A stretch of 16,530 nucleotides of DNA, taken from contig JACKBM010000076.1 of the NCBI GenBank assembly GCA_020634575.1, forward strand, positions 1-16,530, read 5' to 3'. Below, piece by piece: positions 7,301 to 14,661 of this stretch. Position 1 is the stretch's first letter, and the number at the start of each line of letters is the position of its first letter. A model generated the notes under the pieces. The model was not told the origin of the DNA, searched no databases, and saw only the letters and a program-made list of their open reading frames with translations. The position numbers were made by a program, and so were the translations under genes. The DNA is from Ardenticatenales bacterium (GTDB lineage Bacteria > Chloroflexota > Anaerolineae > Promineifilales > Promineifilaceae).

Positions 7301-10300
7301 TGACCTGGTTACCCTGGACATGGCGGGGCAGCCCCTACCTGAACAGGCGCTGCGGGTTGAACTGTTCCGAGTGGAGCGGCACAGCGTCCGCACATTTGAT
7401 GAATTTGGCCGGGCTTACTGGGAAACCACGAGCGAAGAGGTCCTTGTTGGCGAACTGACGGGAGTTCAGACCGATGATCAGGGAGTAACGAGCACAGATT
7501 ACAGTTTTGCCGAAGCAGGTCTGCATCTGATCCGGGTCACCGGCCAGGATCAGTATGGCAACAGCGCTGTAGCCGAGAATTATGTCTGGGTTGTGGCTGG
7601 CGACTATGTCTCCTGGGGGATGCGCAACAATTTTGCGATGGATTTGATCCCGAATCAGACGGAATTTGTGCCTGGGGAGACGGCGCAGATCCTGATTGCG
7701 TCGCCATTTCCGGGCGAGCATTATGCCCTGGTGACCGTGGAGCGTGGGCAGGTACGGCACAGCGAAGTTATACAGGTTGCCGGCAGCGACACTGTTTATG
7801 AATTACCGCTAACGGCAGCGTTGGCGCCCAATGTTTATGTGTCGGTTGTGGTTTTCAAGGCAGCGGGGGATGCGGCCGGGGCGGATATGGCGATCGGTTG
7901 GACGGAGTTGGCCGTGGCGCCGGCGCAGTTCGAGTTGCAGATTGAGCTGGCGGCCGACCGGCCGGTTGCCGGCCCCGGCGAAACGGTGACCTATGAGATC
8001 CAGGTGCTGGATCAGACCGGCAATGGGGTAGCGGCCGACGTCTCCCTGGCGCTGGTGGACCTGGCCGTCGTTTCCCTGGTAGAACCCAATAGTGCCCCGA
8101 TTTTTGAGTTTTTCTATCGACCGCGGCGGCTGGCGGTGCAGACCGGCTCGCTGCTTACAAACAATCTCGATCAGCTTTACGAGGAACTGGGCGAAGTGGC
8201 CAAGGGCGGCGGCGGTGGCCCTTCCGGCCAGGGTGTCGTCGATGTGCGCGAGGATTTCCGGGACACGGCTGCCTGGCGTGGCTTTGTCACGACGGACGCG
8301 AATGGGCGGGCCACGGTGACGGTGACGTTGCCTCACAATCTGACCACCTGGCGGCTGGATGTGCGGGCGGCGACGTTGAACCAGTTTGGGCAGGGCACGC
8401 ACGATCTGGTGGCCAACAAGATGCTCTACCTGCAACCGCAAACGCCCTATTTTTTCGTGAGCGGCGACGAAGTGCAGCTGGGCGCCATTGTGCGTAACAA
8501 CAGCGACACGACGCAGACGGTCACAGTCACCCTGGAGCAGAGCGGGTTAAGTTTGCTGTCGCCGGAGGAGCAGCAGTTTGTGATACCGGCCGGTGCCCAG
8601 ATCCTGGCTACCTGGACCGTGCGCGCTGATCAGGCGACCCCACAGGCGGATCTGCTTTTCAGGGTCACCAGCCCCGAATTTAGCGATGCCTCGCGGCCAG
8701 AGACCGGTACCTTATCCGGCGGGGGGATACCGATTCAGCGGCCGGCCGTCCAGGAAACGCAGTTGACCGCTGGCTTACTCACGTCCGCTGGCAGCAGTGC
8801 GGAAGGGGTTTATCTGCCGCCTGAGCTGATGACCTATGAAGGGGAATTGACCATCACCCTGCAACCTTCGTTGCTTCTGGGGCTGCAGGACAGCCTGGAT
8901 TACCTGGAAGAGCAACCGTTCAGCAGCCATGAGCTGCTAGTGTCCCGGTTTCTGGCCAATGTGGCCACGCGGCGCACATTGGCCGCCAGCGCCGCTGGTG
9001 ACCCACACCTGGCTGCCAGGCTCGACAGTGCAATTGAGACAGCGATCGCCCGGCTCTATCGGACGCAGACGCTGGCAGGCGGTTGGGGCTACTGGGTGGA
9101 TGGCCCGCCGCAACCGTTGCTGACAGCTTACACACTCCTGGGCTTGCTTGAGGCCGAGGCCGCCGGCTATGCCGTCAGGGCGGATGTCCAGGCGTCGGCC
9201 CAGGCTTATCTCGAGCAGCAGATGGGGGCGGTGACGCCGCAGCTGTCCACTTATGAGCTGAACCGGATTGCCTTCATCAACTTCGTGCTGGCTCGGGCCG
9301 GCGAGGTTGATGTGAGCACGGCCTCACAATTGCTCCTGGTTGAACAGCAACTGTCGTTATACGCCCGCGCTCTTCTGTTGCAGACATTGCACCATATTGA
9401 TCCGGCCGATCCGCGTCTGCCGGTATTGCTGGGGAACTTGCTGGCGCTGGGCGAGATGTCAGCCCAGGGTTGGCATTGGCAGGAGCTCGAGCCGGACCCG
9501 TGGAATTGGAACAGCGACGGCCGGACCACGGCCATCATATTGCTGACAATCCTGACGATTGATCCAGAGCAGCCGGGTGCGGCTAACGTTGTGCGCTGGC
9601 TGATGAACAATCGGGTCCGCGATCATTGGCACGGTACTCAGGAGACGACCTGGAGCTTGCTGGCGCTGCAGCGCTGGCTTATGGTCCGCGCAGAACTGGA
9701 GCCGGCCTACAGCTTCAGCCTGCGGGTCAATGATGCCTTGCTGGCCGAAGGCGCCGTCACCGATCTGACAGCCGCCAGCTGGACACTCTCCTTAGAAGAA
9801 CTGGGCTCGGGGCCATTGAGCATTGTCGAGATAAGCCGGTCTGAAGGGGCGGGCAATCTTTATTACACGGCGGCGCTGACCGCCCAACTGCCGGTGACGG
9901 CGCTGACGCCGCTCGACCAGGGAATTATGATTGAGCGGCGTTATTTTGCCCTGGACGATCCGGAAACGCCGGTGACGGTGTTGCGGCAGGGTGAAAGCTA
10001 CCTGGCCAGGATCACGCTCATCTCGCCGTACGACCGGCACTTTGTTTTGCTTGAAGATCCGTTACCGGCCGGTGCCAACGCGCTGGACGCCACCCTGCGC
10101 AGCAATCCGTGGCAGCGGACGGGCGGATACCCAGGTTGGGGTGAGCGGACGCTGGCGGGCTGGGGCTGGTGGTATTTTGACCGGGTCACCCTGCTGGATG
10201 ACCGGCTGCAACTGGCGGCAACCTGGTTACCGGCCGGTTGCTACGAATACACCTACCTCATCCGGGCCAACCTCGCCGGCCAGTTCAACCTGCTGCCGAT

Positions 10301-10391
10301 CACGGCCCAGGAGCTGTACTTCCCGGATGTGATGGGGCGTGGGGCAGGCCAGTGGATTGAGATTTTGCCCTATGCGGAGCCATCGTCATGA
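4386..10391 (+). CDS. Secreted bacterial alpha-2-macroglobulin-like protein, thioester motif lost
   Basis: 2001 aa. The N-terminal signal peptide (hydrophobic core about residues 8-23) has no lipobox cysteine, unlike many bacterial homologues that are lipoproteins. About four Ig-like Big_5 modules follow (starts near 63, 164, 274, 385; motifs such as IYFSQPMD, IRFSVPMD). The macroglobulin part begins near 484: an MG2-type stretch YSDRPVYRPGQPVAFKG (about 713-729), a Gly run KGGGGGP (from Lys1273) then VREDFRDTAAW, and the A2M segment TVTLPHNLTTWRLDVRA near 1312. The helical thioester domain is about 1480-1790. Where the family has CxEQ this protein has Ser1514-His-Glu-Leu1517, flanked by the expected YLEE..PF and VSRFL, so no thioester can form. 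Known family role: trapping proteases at the cell envelope. It overlaps pbpC by ATGA, so the two are co-translated. Confidence 0.93.
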   Translation: MESRGKPLIWLVLSMMGLVLLLASPGNGAGPAAATPTALVVQPDGVAAATVQFAVPEVEESGLRLIGQQPAATAEMGLDEPLEIYFSQPMDQNATAAAFSLHDSSGQAVAGRVSWPASNVLHFVPDQAYKQATQYRAQVARSARSQSGLQFAEPVSVAFQTVGDLAIARVFPESGAENVDRQAAVTVMFNRPVVPLTFSPAQDDLPAPFTIIPAVAGTGRWLNPAVYSFTPAEPWVSGASYQVVVAGGLLSVQGVALAESYAWQFKTTGAAVRDVILRLDNQRTTANATGVRLDESLAIRFSVPMDPLTTEAALAVRRLGSSQPVPLTVAWDETGQNVVITPTVRLALDARYLFTVAETARAADGGGMTDGYSWSFRTVGEPSTHNLEPAPATVQAEFSSVFKVAFVSPMAAETVLNRIIIEPDPPEQAEWWVSYDGRTFGFAGLKPSTEYQVHFLPGMEDVWGNVISGERQYSFTTAGLRPYLYIRDKGAPALVSQQGPQRLYLTMANVPRVHLSLYQLTPEQFSLRYTDVNAEPVNGELLRQWTVAPGLAQDTPGIRYFLLRLAGGEPLPTGFYRVVVDSPDHPAASSTQDTLDFFVATTNLIIKSSASQSLIWATDLVTGEPVAGLPIRLFDQGMKLLATGQTDSSGLVTFEELPPLESYRESRIALAGEADGDYRGLAYSHYSYELYPNGVGIDTDFLYQTGQPLVYLYSDRPVYRPGQPVAFKGIMRIDNDMAYELPGPGSVVATVRYFGQDISRQVLRLSATGSFTGSLTLPADALPGTYTLFVRPMGSAATIGNLAFSVAAYQKPTFSVTLHNEQPDRLQGDNGTVTVQADYYAGGSLNLAEVTWHLDASEQPFLPPEPYRDYSFWTGEGRPGYWRWRWRGRYVYPTMLAFGSAVTNEQGQAILDIPIRLEQFNADQQLTLQVNVTDFAGRTVTSRTIFRAHQSELYPGVRPESYVASVASPVGIDLVTLDMAGQPLPEQALRVELFRVERHSVRTFDEFGRAYWETTSEEVLVGELTGVQTDDQGVTSTDYSFAEAGLHLIRVTGQDQYGNSAVAENYVWVVAGDYVSWGMRNNFAMDLIPNQTEFVPGETAQILIASPFPGEHYALVTVERGQVRHSEVIQVAGSDTVYELPLTAALAPNVYVSVVVFKAAGDAAGADMAIGWTELAVAPAQFELQIELAADRPVAGPGETVTYEIQVLDQTGNGVAADVSLALVDLAVVSLVEPNSAPIFEFFYRPRRLAVQTGSLLTNNLDQLYEELGEVAKGGGGGPSGQGVVDVREDFRDTAAWRGFVTTDANGRATVTVTLPHNLTTWRLDVRAATLNQFGQGTHDLVANKMLYLQPQTPYFFVSGDEVQLGAIVRNNSDTTQTVTVTLEQSGLSLLSPEEQQFVIPAGAQILATWTVRADQATPQADLLFRVTSPEFSDASRPETGTLSGGGIPIQRPAVQETQLTAGLLTSAGSSAEGVYLPPELMTYEGELTITLQPSLLLGLQDSLDYLEEQPFSSHELLVSRFLANVATRRTLAASAAGDPHLAARLDSAIETAIARLYRTQTLAGGWGYWVDGPPQPLLTAYTLLGLLEAEAAGYAVRADVQASAQAYLEQQMGAVTPQLSTYELNRIAFINFVLARAGEVDVSTASQLLLVEQQLSLYARALLLQTLHHIDPADPRLPVLLGNLLALGEMSAQGWHWQELEPDPWNWNSDGRTTAIILLTILTIDPEQPGAANVVRWLMNNRVRDHWHGTQETTWSLLALQRWLMVRAELEPAYSFSLRVNDALLAEGAVTDLTAASWTLSLEELGSGPLSIVEISRSEGAGNLYYTAALTAQLPVTALTPLDQGIMIERRYFALDDPETPVTVLRQGESYLARITLISPYDRHFVLLEDPLPAGANALDATLRSNPWQRTGGYPGWGERTLAGWGWWYFDRVTLLDDRLQLAATWLPAGCYEYTYLIRANLAGQFNLLPITAQELYFPDVMGRGAGQWIEILPYAEPSS
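7029..7046 (+). repeat. Tandem hexamer TGGCGC x3 encoding WRWRWR
   Basis: TGGCGC, TGGCGC, TGGCGT in frame give Trp882-Arg-Trp-Arg-Trp-Arg887 inside a tyrosine- and arginine-rich stretch (about residues 867-893) of the macroglobulin. It looks like a small slippage expansion within a macroglobulin domain loop. Confidence 0.7.
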
Positions 10392-12778
10392 AAAGGCGCC
10401 TGCTCCGGCTGAGCCTGGTGTTGATTGTGTCGCTGGTCGCCTTTTTGTACTGGCTTCTCGTCGATCTGCCATCAGTTGACCAGCTGGCCCTGCACGAACC
10501 AAGTATTCAGTTGCTCGATCGGCGCGGCCGCCTCCTGTATGAAAGCACGGTGGGTCGGGCCGGGCGCCATCAACCCGTGTCCCTGGAAGCGGTGCCTGAG
10601 GCATTGATCTGGGCGACTGTGGCCACGGAGGACAGGCATTTCTATGAACATCCTGGTGTCGATCTGCGAGGGGTGTTACGGGCAATCTGGCTCAATCTGC
10701 GTGGACGCGAGGTGGTGGCCGGGGGCAGTACGATTACCCAGCAGGTGGCGCGCAACCTGCTGCTGAGCACCGACGAGCGTCAGGAGCAGACTCTGCGGCG
10801 CAAACTACGTGAAGCGGTCCTGGCCTGGCGGTTAACCAGGACGCTCAGTAAGGATGAGATCCTGCTTCTTTATCTCAACCAGATGAATTATGGGGGCCAA
10901 AATTATGGCGTCGCGGCGGCGGCCTGGAGCTACTTTGGCAAACCAGTGGCGGAACTGGATCTGGCGGAAGCCGCCTTGTTGGCCGGTCTGACGCAGGCGC
11001 CTGGTCTGTATGACCCGCTGCTGGCGCCCGACCTGGCCAAAGCCCGTCAGGAAGTCGTGCTGGAGCTGATGGTCCGGGCCGGTTACCTTGAGGCGGCGCT
11101 GGCGGCCGAGGCGGCCCGTGAACCGCTGCAATACAATCCGGAGCCATACCCGTTTGCGGCGCCGCACCTGGTTGAGATGGCTCTGCAGGAGGTTGAGGCG
11201 TTGCTCACAAACGGCGTACTGACGGCGGAACAGGGGCTGGTGGTGGGCACAACCCTGGACCTGGATTGGCAGCAATCAGCAGAGCAGATCATCAGCTGGC
11301 AGCTGGCTGAGCTGGCCGCTGACGGCGACCATCGTGCCGGCAACGCGGCGCTGGTGGCTCTGGAGCCGGGTAGTGGCGCGGTGCGGGCCCTGGTCGGCAG
11401 TGCGGATTATGGCAATGAGGCGATTGCCGGCGCGGTCAACATGGCGTTGACGCCGCGGCAGCCGGGTTCGGCGCTCAAACCTTTTGTTTACGCCGCCAGT
11501 TTTGACCCGGACCGGCCGGATCCCTGGTCGCCGGGCACCGTATTGCCCGATGTGTTGACAACCTTCACGACTGCCGATGGTGACCCTTACGTGCCGGTCA
11601 ACTTTGATCGGCAGGAACATGGTCCCGTGGCCATTCGTGAGGCGCTGGCGGCCTCACTGAACATCCCGGCGGTGGTGGCGCTGGCGCATGTCGGTCTGCC
11701 CCGTTTTCAAGCATTGGCGCTTGATCTGGGCCTGAGCACGCTGGCGGACCCTTTTGATTATGATCTGGCCATTGTGTTAGGGGGTGGCGAGGTGACGCTC
11801 CTGGAGCTGACGGGCGCTTATGGTTCCCTGGCGAACGGTGGGTTGGCGACGACCCCGTACGTCATCGAGACGATTCGGGATGCTGACGGGCAACTGTTGT
11901 ATTCGGCGCCGGCAGCGGTCAGTCAGCGCGTTATGGACGAACGTGTTGCCTGGCAGATCAGCGACATCCTGGCTGATCCGTATGCCCGTACCCTGTCGTT
12001 TGGCCGTTACAGCATTTTGCAAATTGACCGGCCTGCCGCCGTCAAGACCGGCACCACCAACGACTTCCGCGACAATTGGACGGTGGGCTACACGGCGGAG
12101 CTGGTCGTGGGGGTCTGGGTGGGCAACGCCGACTATACGCCCATGCGCGATCTGACCGGCGTTTCCGGCGCGGGTCCCATCTGGCATCATTTTATGCGCG
12201 CGGCCCTGGCTGATTGGCCGCCGAACGTGTTCAGGCGCCCGGATGGGCTGGTTGAGGTGGAATTGTGCGCGCTATCTGGCTTGCTGCCTGGACCTGACTG
12301 CCCCTATCGGCGAGTTGAATGGCTTTTGCCCGAGCAGATTCCCGTTCGTCACGACGACTATTATCCGGTTGCTGCGGCTGATGGGCCGGTGGCCGGCGGG
12401 GTAGCTGGCTTAAATCTGCCCATGGCCCTACAACCCTGGGCCAGGCAGCAAGATCTGCTGTTGAGTGATTTGCCAGCCGGTGGTGAGGTGGGCGACCTAC
12501 GGTTAACGGCGCCGGTGCCGGGGAGTGTCTACGAGATCAGCCCAGAACTGCCGTTGGCCGCCCAACAGCTCCGGCTGGCCGCCGGCGGTGTCACGGCGGC
12601 TGGTGTGCTGACGTTTTGGGTAGATGGGGAAAGGGTGTGTGAGTTGAGCAGCCCACCTCATGAATGCTGGTGGCCGCTAGCAGCTGGCGCGCACCGCATC
12701 TGGGCCAAAACGGAGCTGCCTACCGGAGTCAAGGCCGCCAGCCCTCCCATCCACATCCAAGTCAACCCACCCCCGTAA
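10388..12778 (+). CDS. pbpC: Penicillin-binding protein 1C (bifunctional glycosyltransferase/transpeptidase)
   Basis: 796 aa, a normal length for PBP1C. One N-terminal membrane anchor (about residues 5-25) places the enzyme outside the cytoplasmic membrane. The GT51 domain has all key motifs: ATEDRHFYEHPG with catalytic Glu81, GGSTITQQVARN, RKLREAVLAWRL, and LLLYLNQMNYGGQNYGV. The transpeptidase domain has SALK (nucleophile Ser361, Lys364), the SLN motif and KTGTTNDFRDNW (Lys553). The tail (about 710-790; APVPGSVYEI, VDGERVCEL, PLAAGAHRIWA) matches the PBP1C-specific C-terminal domain. It polymerises and cross-links peptidoglycan. The start codon overlaps the macroglobulin stop (ATGA), so expression is coupled; this gene pair is well known, for example in Escherichia coli. 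All catalytic residues look intact. Confidence 0.96.
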   Translation: MKRRLLRLSLVLIVSLVAFLYWLLVDLPSVDQLALHEPSIQLLDRRGRLLYESTVGRAGRHQPVSLEAVPEALIWATVATEDRHFYEHPGVDLRGVLRAIWLNLRGREVVAGGSTITQQVARNLLLSTDERQEQTLRRKLREAVLAWRLTRTLSKDEILLLYLNQMNYGGQNYGVAAAAWSYFGKPVAELDLAEAALLAGLTQAPGLYDPLLAPDLAKARQEVVLELMVRAGYLEAALAAEAAREPLQYNPEPYPFAAPHLVEMALQEVEALLTNGVLTAEQGLVVGTTLDLDWQQSAEQIISWQLAELAADGDHRAGNAALVALEPGSGAVRALVGSADYGNEAIAGAVNMALTPRQPGSALKPFVYAASFDPDRPDPWSPGTVLPDVLTTFTTADGDPYVPVNFDRQEHGPVAIREALAASLNIPAVVALAHVGLPRFQALALDLGLSTLADPFDYDLAIVLGGGEVTLLELTGAYGSLANGGLATTPYVIETIRDADGQLLYSAPAAVSQRVMDERVAWQISDILADPYARTLSFGRYSILQIDRPAAVKTGTTNDFRDNWTVGYTAELVVGVWVGNADYTPMRDLTGVSGAGPIWHHFMRAALADWPPNVFRRPDGLVEVELCALSGLLPGPDCPYRRVEWLLPEQIPVRHDDYYPVAAADGPVAGGVAGLNLPMALQPWARQQDLLLSDLPAGGEVGDLRLTAPVPGSVYEISPELPLAAQQLRLAAGGVTAAGVLTFWVDGERVCELSSPPHECWWPLAAGAHRIWAKTELPTGVKAASPPIHIQVNPPP

Positions 12779-12779
12779 A

Positions 12780-12872
12780 GACGCGCCGCTGGCGCGTCTC
12801 CTCTAATGCTGGCACCGTACCCCCATGGCTGGCACCACACGCGGCCAAAGCGAGACGCGCCAGCGGCGCGTC
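12780..12872. repeat. Perfect 21-bp inverted repeat, each arm a small hairpin
   Basis: Bases 12780-12800 are the exact reverse complement of 12852-12872, 51 bp apart. Each arm is itself a palindrome: GACGCGCC, a 3-base loop, GGCGCGTC (12780-12798 and 12854-12872). Between the arms the 9-mer GCTGGCACC occurs twice (12808-12816 and 12828-12836). The element starts one base after the pbpC stop and lies between convergent genes, so it may end transcription from both sides, although no T-run follows. No transposase is present; a REP- or MITE-like intergenic element is the best guess. Confidence 0.8.
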
Positions 12873-12890
12873 ACTACGGCGCGTCTCTAC
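12865..12890. repeat. 13-bp tandem repeat overlapping the inverted repeat
   Basis: GGCGCGTCACTAC (12865-12877) is followed directly by GGCGCGTCTCTAC (12878-12890), then by a decayed third unit beginning GGCGACGTCACTGCC. The units share the GGCGCGTCTC core of the neighbouring inverted repeat. The stop codon of the minus-strand racemase gene (12889-12887) lies inside the second unit. Confidence 0.7.
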
Positions 12891-13540
12891 GGCGACGTCA
12901 CTGCCAACACACAACTGCGGGGACTCGACAACACGGGAATGCCCAGATCGGCCAGCAGGTCGGCCGCGCCGGCCATGGAGGCCTGGGCGAGCAGGATGGC
13001 CGCTGGTACGGTGGCGCTGTGGTCAAGTTGGGTGCGGATGGCGTTGGCGATGGCATGATGGTAACCGGCCGGATCCCCCGCCTCAAAAAAGGCCCACGCT
13101 CCCGTACAGGCCAGCGTGTCGACCTGCAGCGCCCGGTTTTGCCGCGCTGCTTCGTCGGCCAGGAGGGCGCTGGTGGGGGCCAGTGTGCTTTCCAGGGCAG
13201 CGACGAGCAAGATGGGGCCCAGGGCGACGGCCTGGGCGGCCATCGGCCGGTCTACCCGATGGATGGGCAGGCCCAGGGCCTCCCCGTGCTGTTCAGCAAT
13301 TCCGCCGATGGTAGAACAGGTGCAAACGATCTGGCTGGCGCCAGCTTCTTTCAACTGCGTCAAGTGTGACTGGAGTTGCATCAGGATGCCAGGCGCGTCT
13401 GGCCCATTCTGCCGGGCCTCGGCCAGCAAAGGCTCGTCGACTTGATGAATCGCTTGCCATTCCGGCGCCAGTTCCGCCAGCAGCGCTGTAAAAGTGGGGA
13501 CGTGCACAGGTGATGTGTGCAGAAAGCCTATGGTTGGCAT
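12887..13540 (-). CDS. Asp/Glu racemase-superfamily protein
   Basis: 217 aa from ATG 13540, preceded by GAGGGTGG about 5 bases upstream. The frame extends to 13621, but that start lies inside the upstream gene and adds residues unlike the family. The fold signature MPTIGFLHTSPVHVPTF, the site IVCTCSTIGG (Cys75 aligning with the first catalytic cysteine) and PVLSSPRS identify the superfamily of Asp/Glu and hydantoin racemases, maleate isomerase and arylmalonate decarboxylase. Where racemases usually have the second cysteine (GCxGM) it has LLAQASMA, so a classic two-cysteine racemase is doubtful. Cys210 in SPRSC is the only late candidate. It is a cytoplasmic protein, probably co-transcribed with the hydrolase 46 bp upstream; that gap is AT-rich and could hold an internal promoter. 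Its last residues and stop codon come from the 13-bp repeat. Substrate unknown. Confidence 0.85.
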   Translation of the reverse strand: MPTIGFLHTSPVHVPTFTALLAELAPEWQAIHQVDEPLLAEARQNGPDAPGILMQLQSHLTQLKEAGASQIVCTCSTIGGIAEQHGEALGLPIHRVDRPMAAQAVALGPILLVAALESTLAPTSALLADEAARQNRALQVDTLACTGAWAFFEAGDPAGYHHAIANAIRTQLDHSATVPAAILLAQASMAGAADLLADLGIPVLSSPRSCVLAVTSP

Positions 13541-13586
13541 TGGCCCACCCTCGGGTAAGAAAATATTAAATTGTATCGTTTCATAC

Positions 13587-14492
13587 TCAGTAGTTGTTGA
13601 AATGTTTGACAAGGTCGCCAATCAAATCGACCCAGAAGGCCGCGGGCAAAGTATGCCCTAAACCGGCGATGATACGCAAGTTGGCTGTGGGGATCAGCGC
13701 TGCTGTGTCGATGGCATGTTCGACGGGGATCAGCGGATCATGGTCGCCGTGAACCACTAACACCGGCTGCGTGAGTGTGCGTAGCTGCTCGCGGCGGCTG
13801 GTACTCATCAGGAGAGTGGCTAGCTGGCGCACAACGCCTGCATCATTGAGGCCACGGTGGAAGGCCAGCGTGGCCCGGCGGCGCACCGCATCGCTGGCAA
13901 AAGGATAACGGGGGCCAGATAGCAGCTCGGAAATCGTTGCCATCTGCACACAGTAATCGTCGAGGTTATCCGCCAGGGGGGCAAATAGCTGGCTGACCAG
14001 GCTAAAGCCAGGCATTTTGATGGTCATGTCTCCGGCCGAGGACATGAGCGAGGCCAGCGTCTTAACACGTTCCGGCTCAGCGGCGGCCATGAGCTGGCCA
14101 ATCATCCCGCCCAGACCAATACCGACGACGTGGACCTTTTCCAGGCGCAAGTAGTCAAGCAGGCCCAGCGCATCTTCGGCCATGTCATCCAGGGTGTAGC
14201 CGATGCGGACCCCGGTGCCAACCAGGAAGGCGGCCGCCAGGGCAAAGCGGCTGGGGGGATCGTGGTGAAGCCAGCTGGAGCGGCCCATATCCCGGTTATC
14301 AAAGCGGATGACCCAATACCCCATCACCGCCAGCTGTTGGCAGAATTGGGCATCCCAGCCAAGCATCTGCTGGCCAAAATCAGCGATCAGCAAGATGGCT
14401 GGATCGCGGGGATCGCCGAAGGTCTCGTAGCAGATGTTGATGTCACGCAGTTCTGCTTTGACACCGTTAAATGTTAGCTGGCTTTCAGTCAT
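13587..14492 (-). CDS. Alpha/beta hydrolase-fold protein with Gly in place of the nucleophile Ser
   Basis: 301 aa from ATG 14492. The in-frame ATG at 14555 is rejected because it sits within the candidate -10 box and adds an unrelated basic stretch. The sequence follows esterases of the aclacinomycin methylesterase/MhpC type: VIRFDNRDMGRSS, TLDDMAEDALGLLDYL, the acid in HGDHDPLIP (Asp252) and the histidine in GLGHTLP (His280). The nucleophile elbow, normally VVGxSxGGMI, reads VVGIGLGGMI, with GGT (Gly126) where the serine should be. The acid and base residues are kept and the reading frame is undamaged. It may be a non-catalytic binding protein, or use another mechanism. No signal peptide is seen, so it is cytoplasmic. 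It is first in a probable two-gene operon with the racemase-family protein. Confidence 0.9.
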   Translation of the reverse strand: MTESQLTFNGVKAELRDINICYETFGDPRDPAILLIADFGQQMLGWDAQFCQQLAVMGYWVIRFDNRDMGRSSWLHHDPPSRFALAAAFLVGTGVRIGYTLDDMAEDALGLLDYLRLEKVHVVGIGLGGMIGQLMAAAEPERVKTLASLMSSAGDMTIKMPGFSLVSQLFAPLADNLDDYCVQMATISELLSGPRYPFASDAVRRRATLAFHRGLNDAGVVRQLATLLMSTSRREQLRTLTQPVLVVHGDHDPLIPVEHAIDTAALIPTANLRIIAGLGHTLPAAFWVDLIGDLVKHFNNY

Positions 14493-14553
14493 GGCTCGCC
14501 GTTTCACTCTGTTGTACCGGCCGGTCCTGGCTTCCCCCAAGTGACCTGCCGTC

Positions 14554-14583
14554 ATTGTAATCAGGCGACGGTTGTCAACGCAA
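14554..14583 (-). promoter_or_regulatory. Candidate promoter of the hydrolase-racemase operon
   Basis: On the minus strand: -35 TTGCGT (14583-14578), an 18-base spacer, -10 TACAAT (14559-14554, five of six consensus bases). It would start transcription about 55 bases before ATG 14492. A better -35 sequence, TTGACA, overlaps it but is only 13 bases from the -10. Confidence 0.4.
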
Positions 14584-14613
14584 TCTTTTAGCTGGTAGTT
14601 TGGTCACGTTCTC

Positions 14614-14622
14614 TGGTATCAT
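14614..14622 (+). promoter_or_regulatory. Candidate extended -10 promoter of the S9 peptidase gene
   Basis: TGGTATCAT matches the extended -10 pattern TGnTATAAT with one mismatch. No good -35 lies at the usual distance, which is common for extended -10 promoters. Transcription would begin near 14629, leaving a leader of about 33 bases containing GGAG (14651-14654). Confidence 0.4.
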
Positions 14623-14661
14623 CGGGGAAATTCGGCCAGGATTGGCCTATGGAGCAACAAA

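Noticed and set aside
8202..8237. Gly run KGGGGGP in the macroglobulin as an unusual insertion
   Set aside because: Glycine-rich stretches just before the A2M segment are, to my knowledge, common in bacterial macroglobulins.
7809..8441. Minus-strand 210-codon frame inside the macroglobulin gene
   Set aside because: Arg/Gln/His-rich shadow of a strongly supported gene; nothing family-like.
12780..12890. Insertion sequence or CRISPR array
   Set aside because: No transposase, no target-site duplication identified, and the repeat units are adjacent or inverted rather than regularly spaced by unique spacers.
12664..13314. Plus-strand 216-codon frame crossing the pbpC end and the repeat
   Set aside because: It overlaps the pbpC C-terminal domain, the intergenic repeat and the racemase gene in the wrong frame; no domain and very high Arg/Pro/Gly content.
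14600..14622. TTGGTC (14600-14605) as the -35 for TATCAT
   Set aside because: The spacer is only 11 bases; the extended -10 reading is more plausible.
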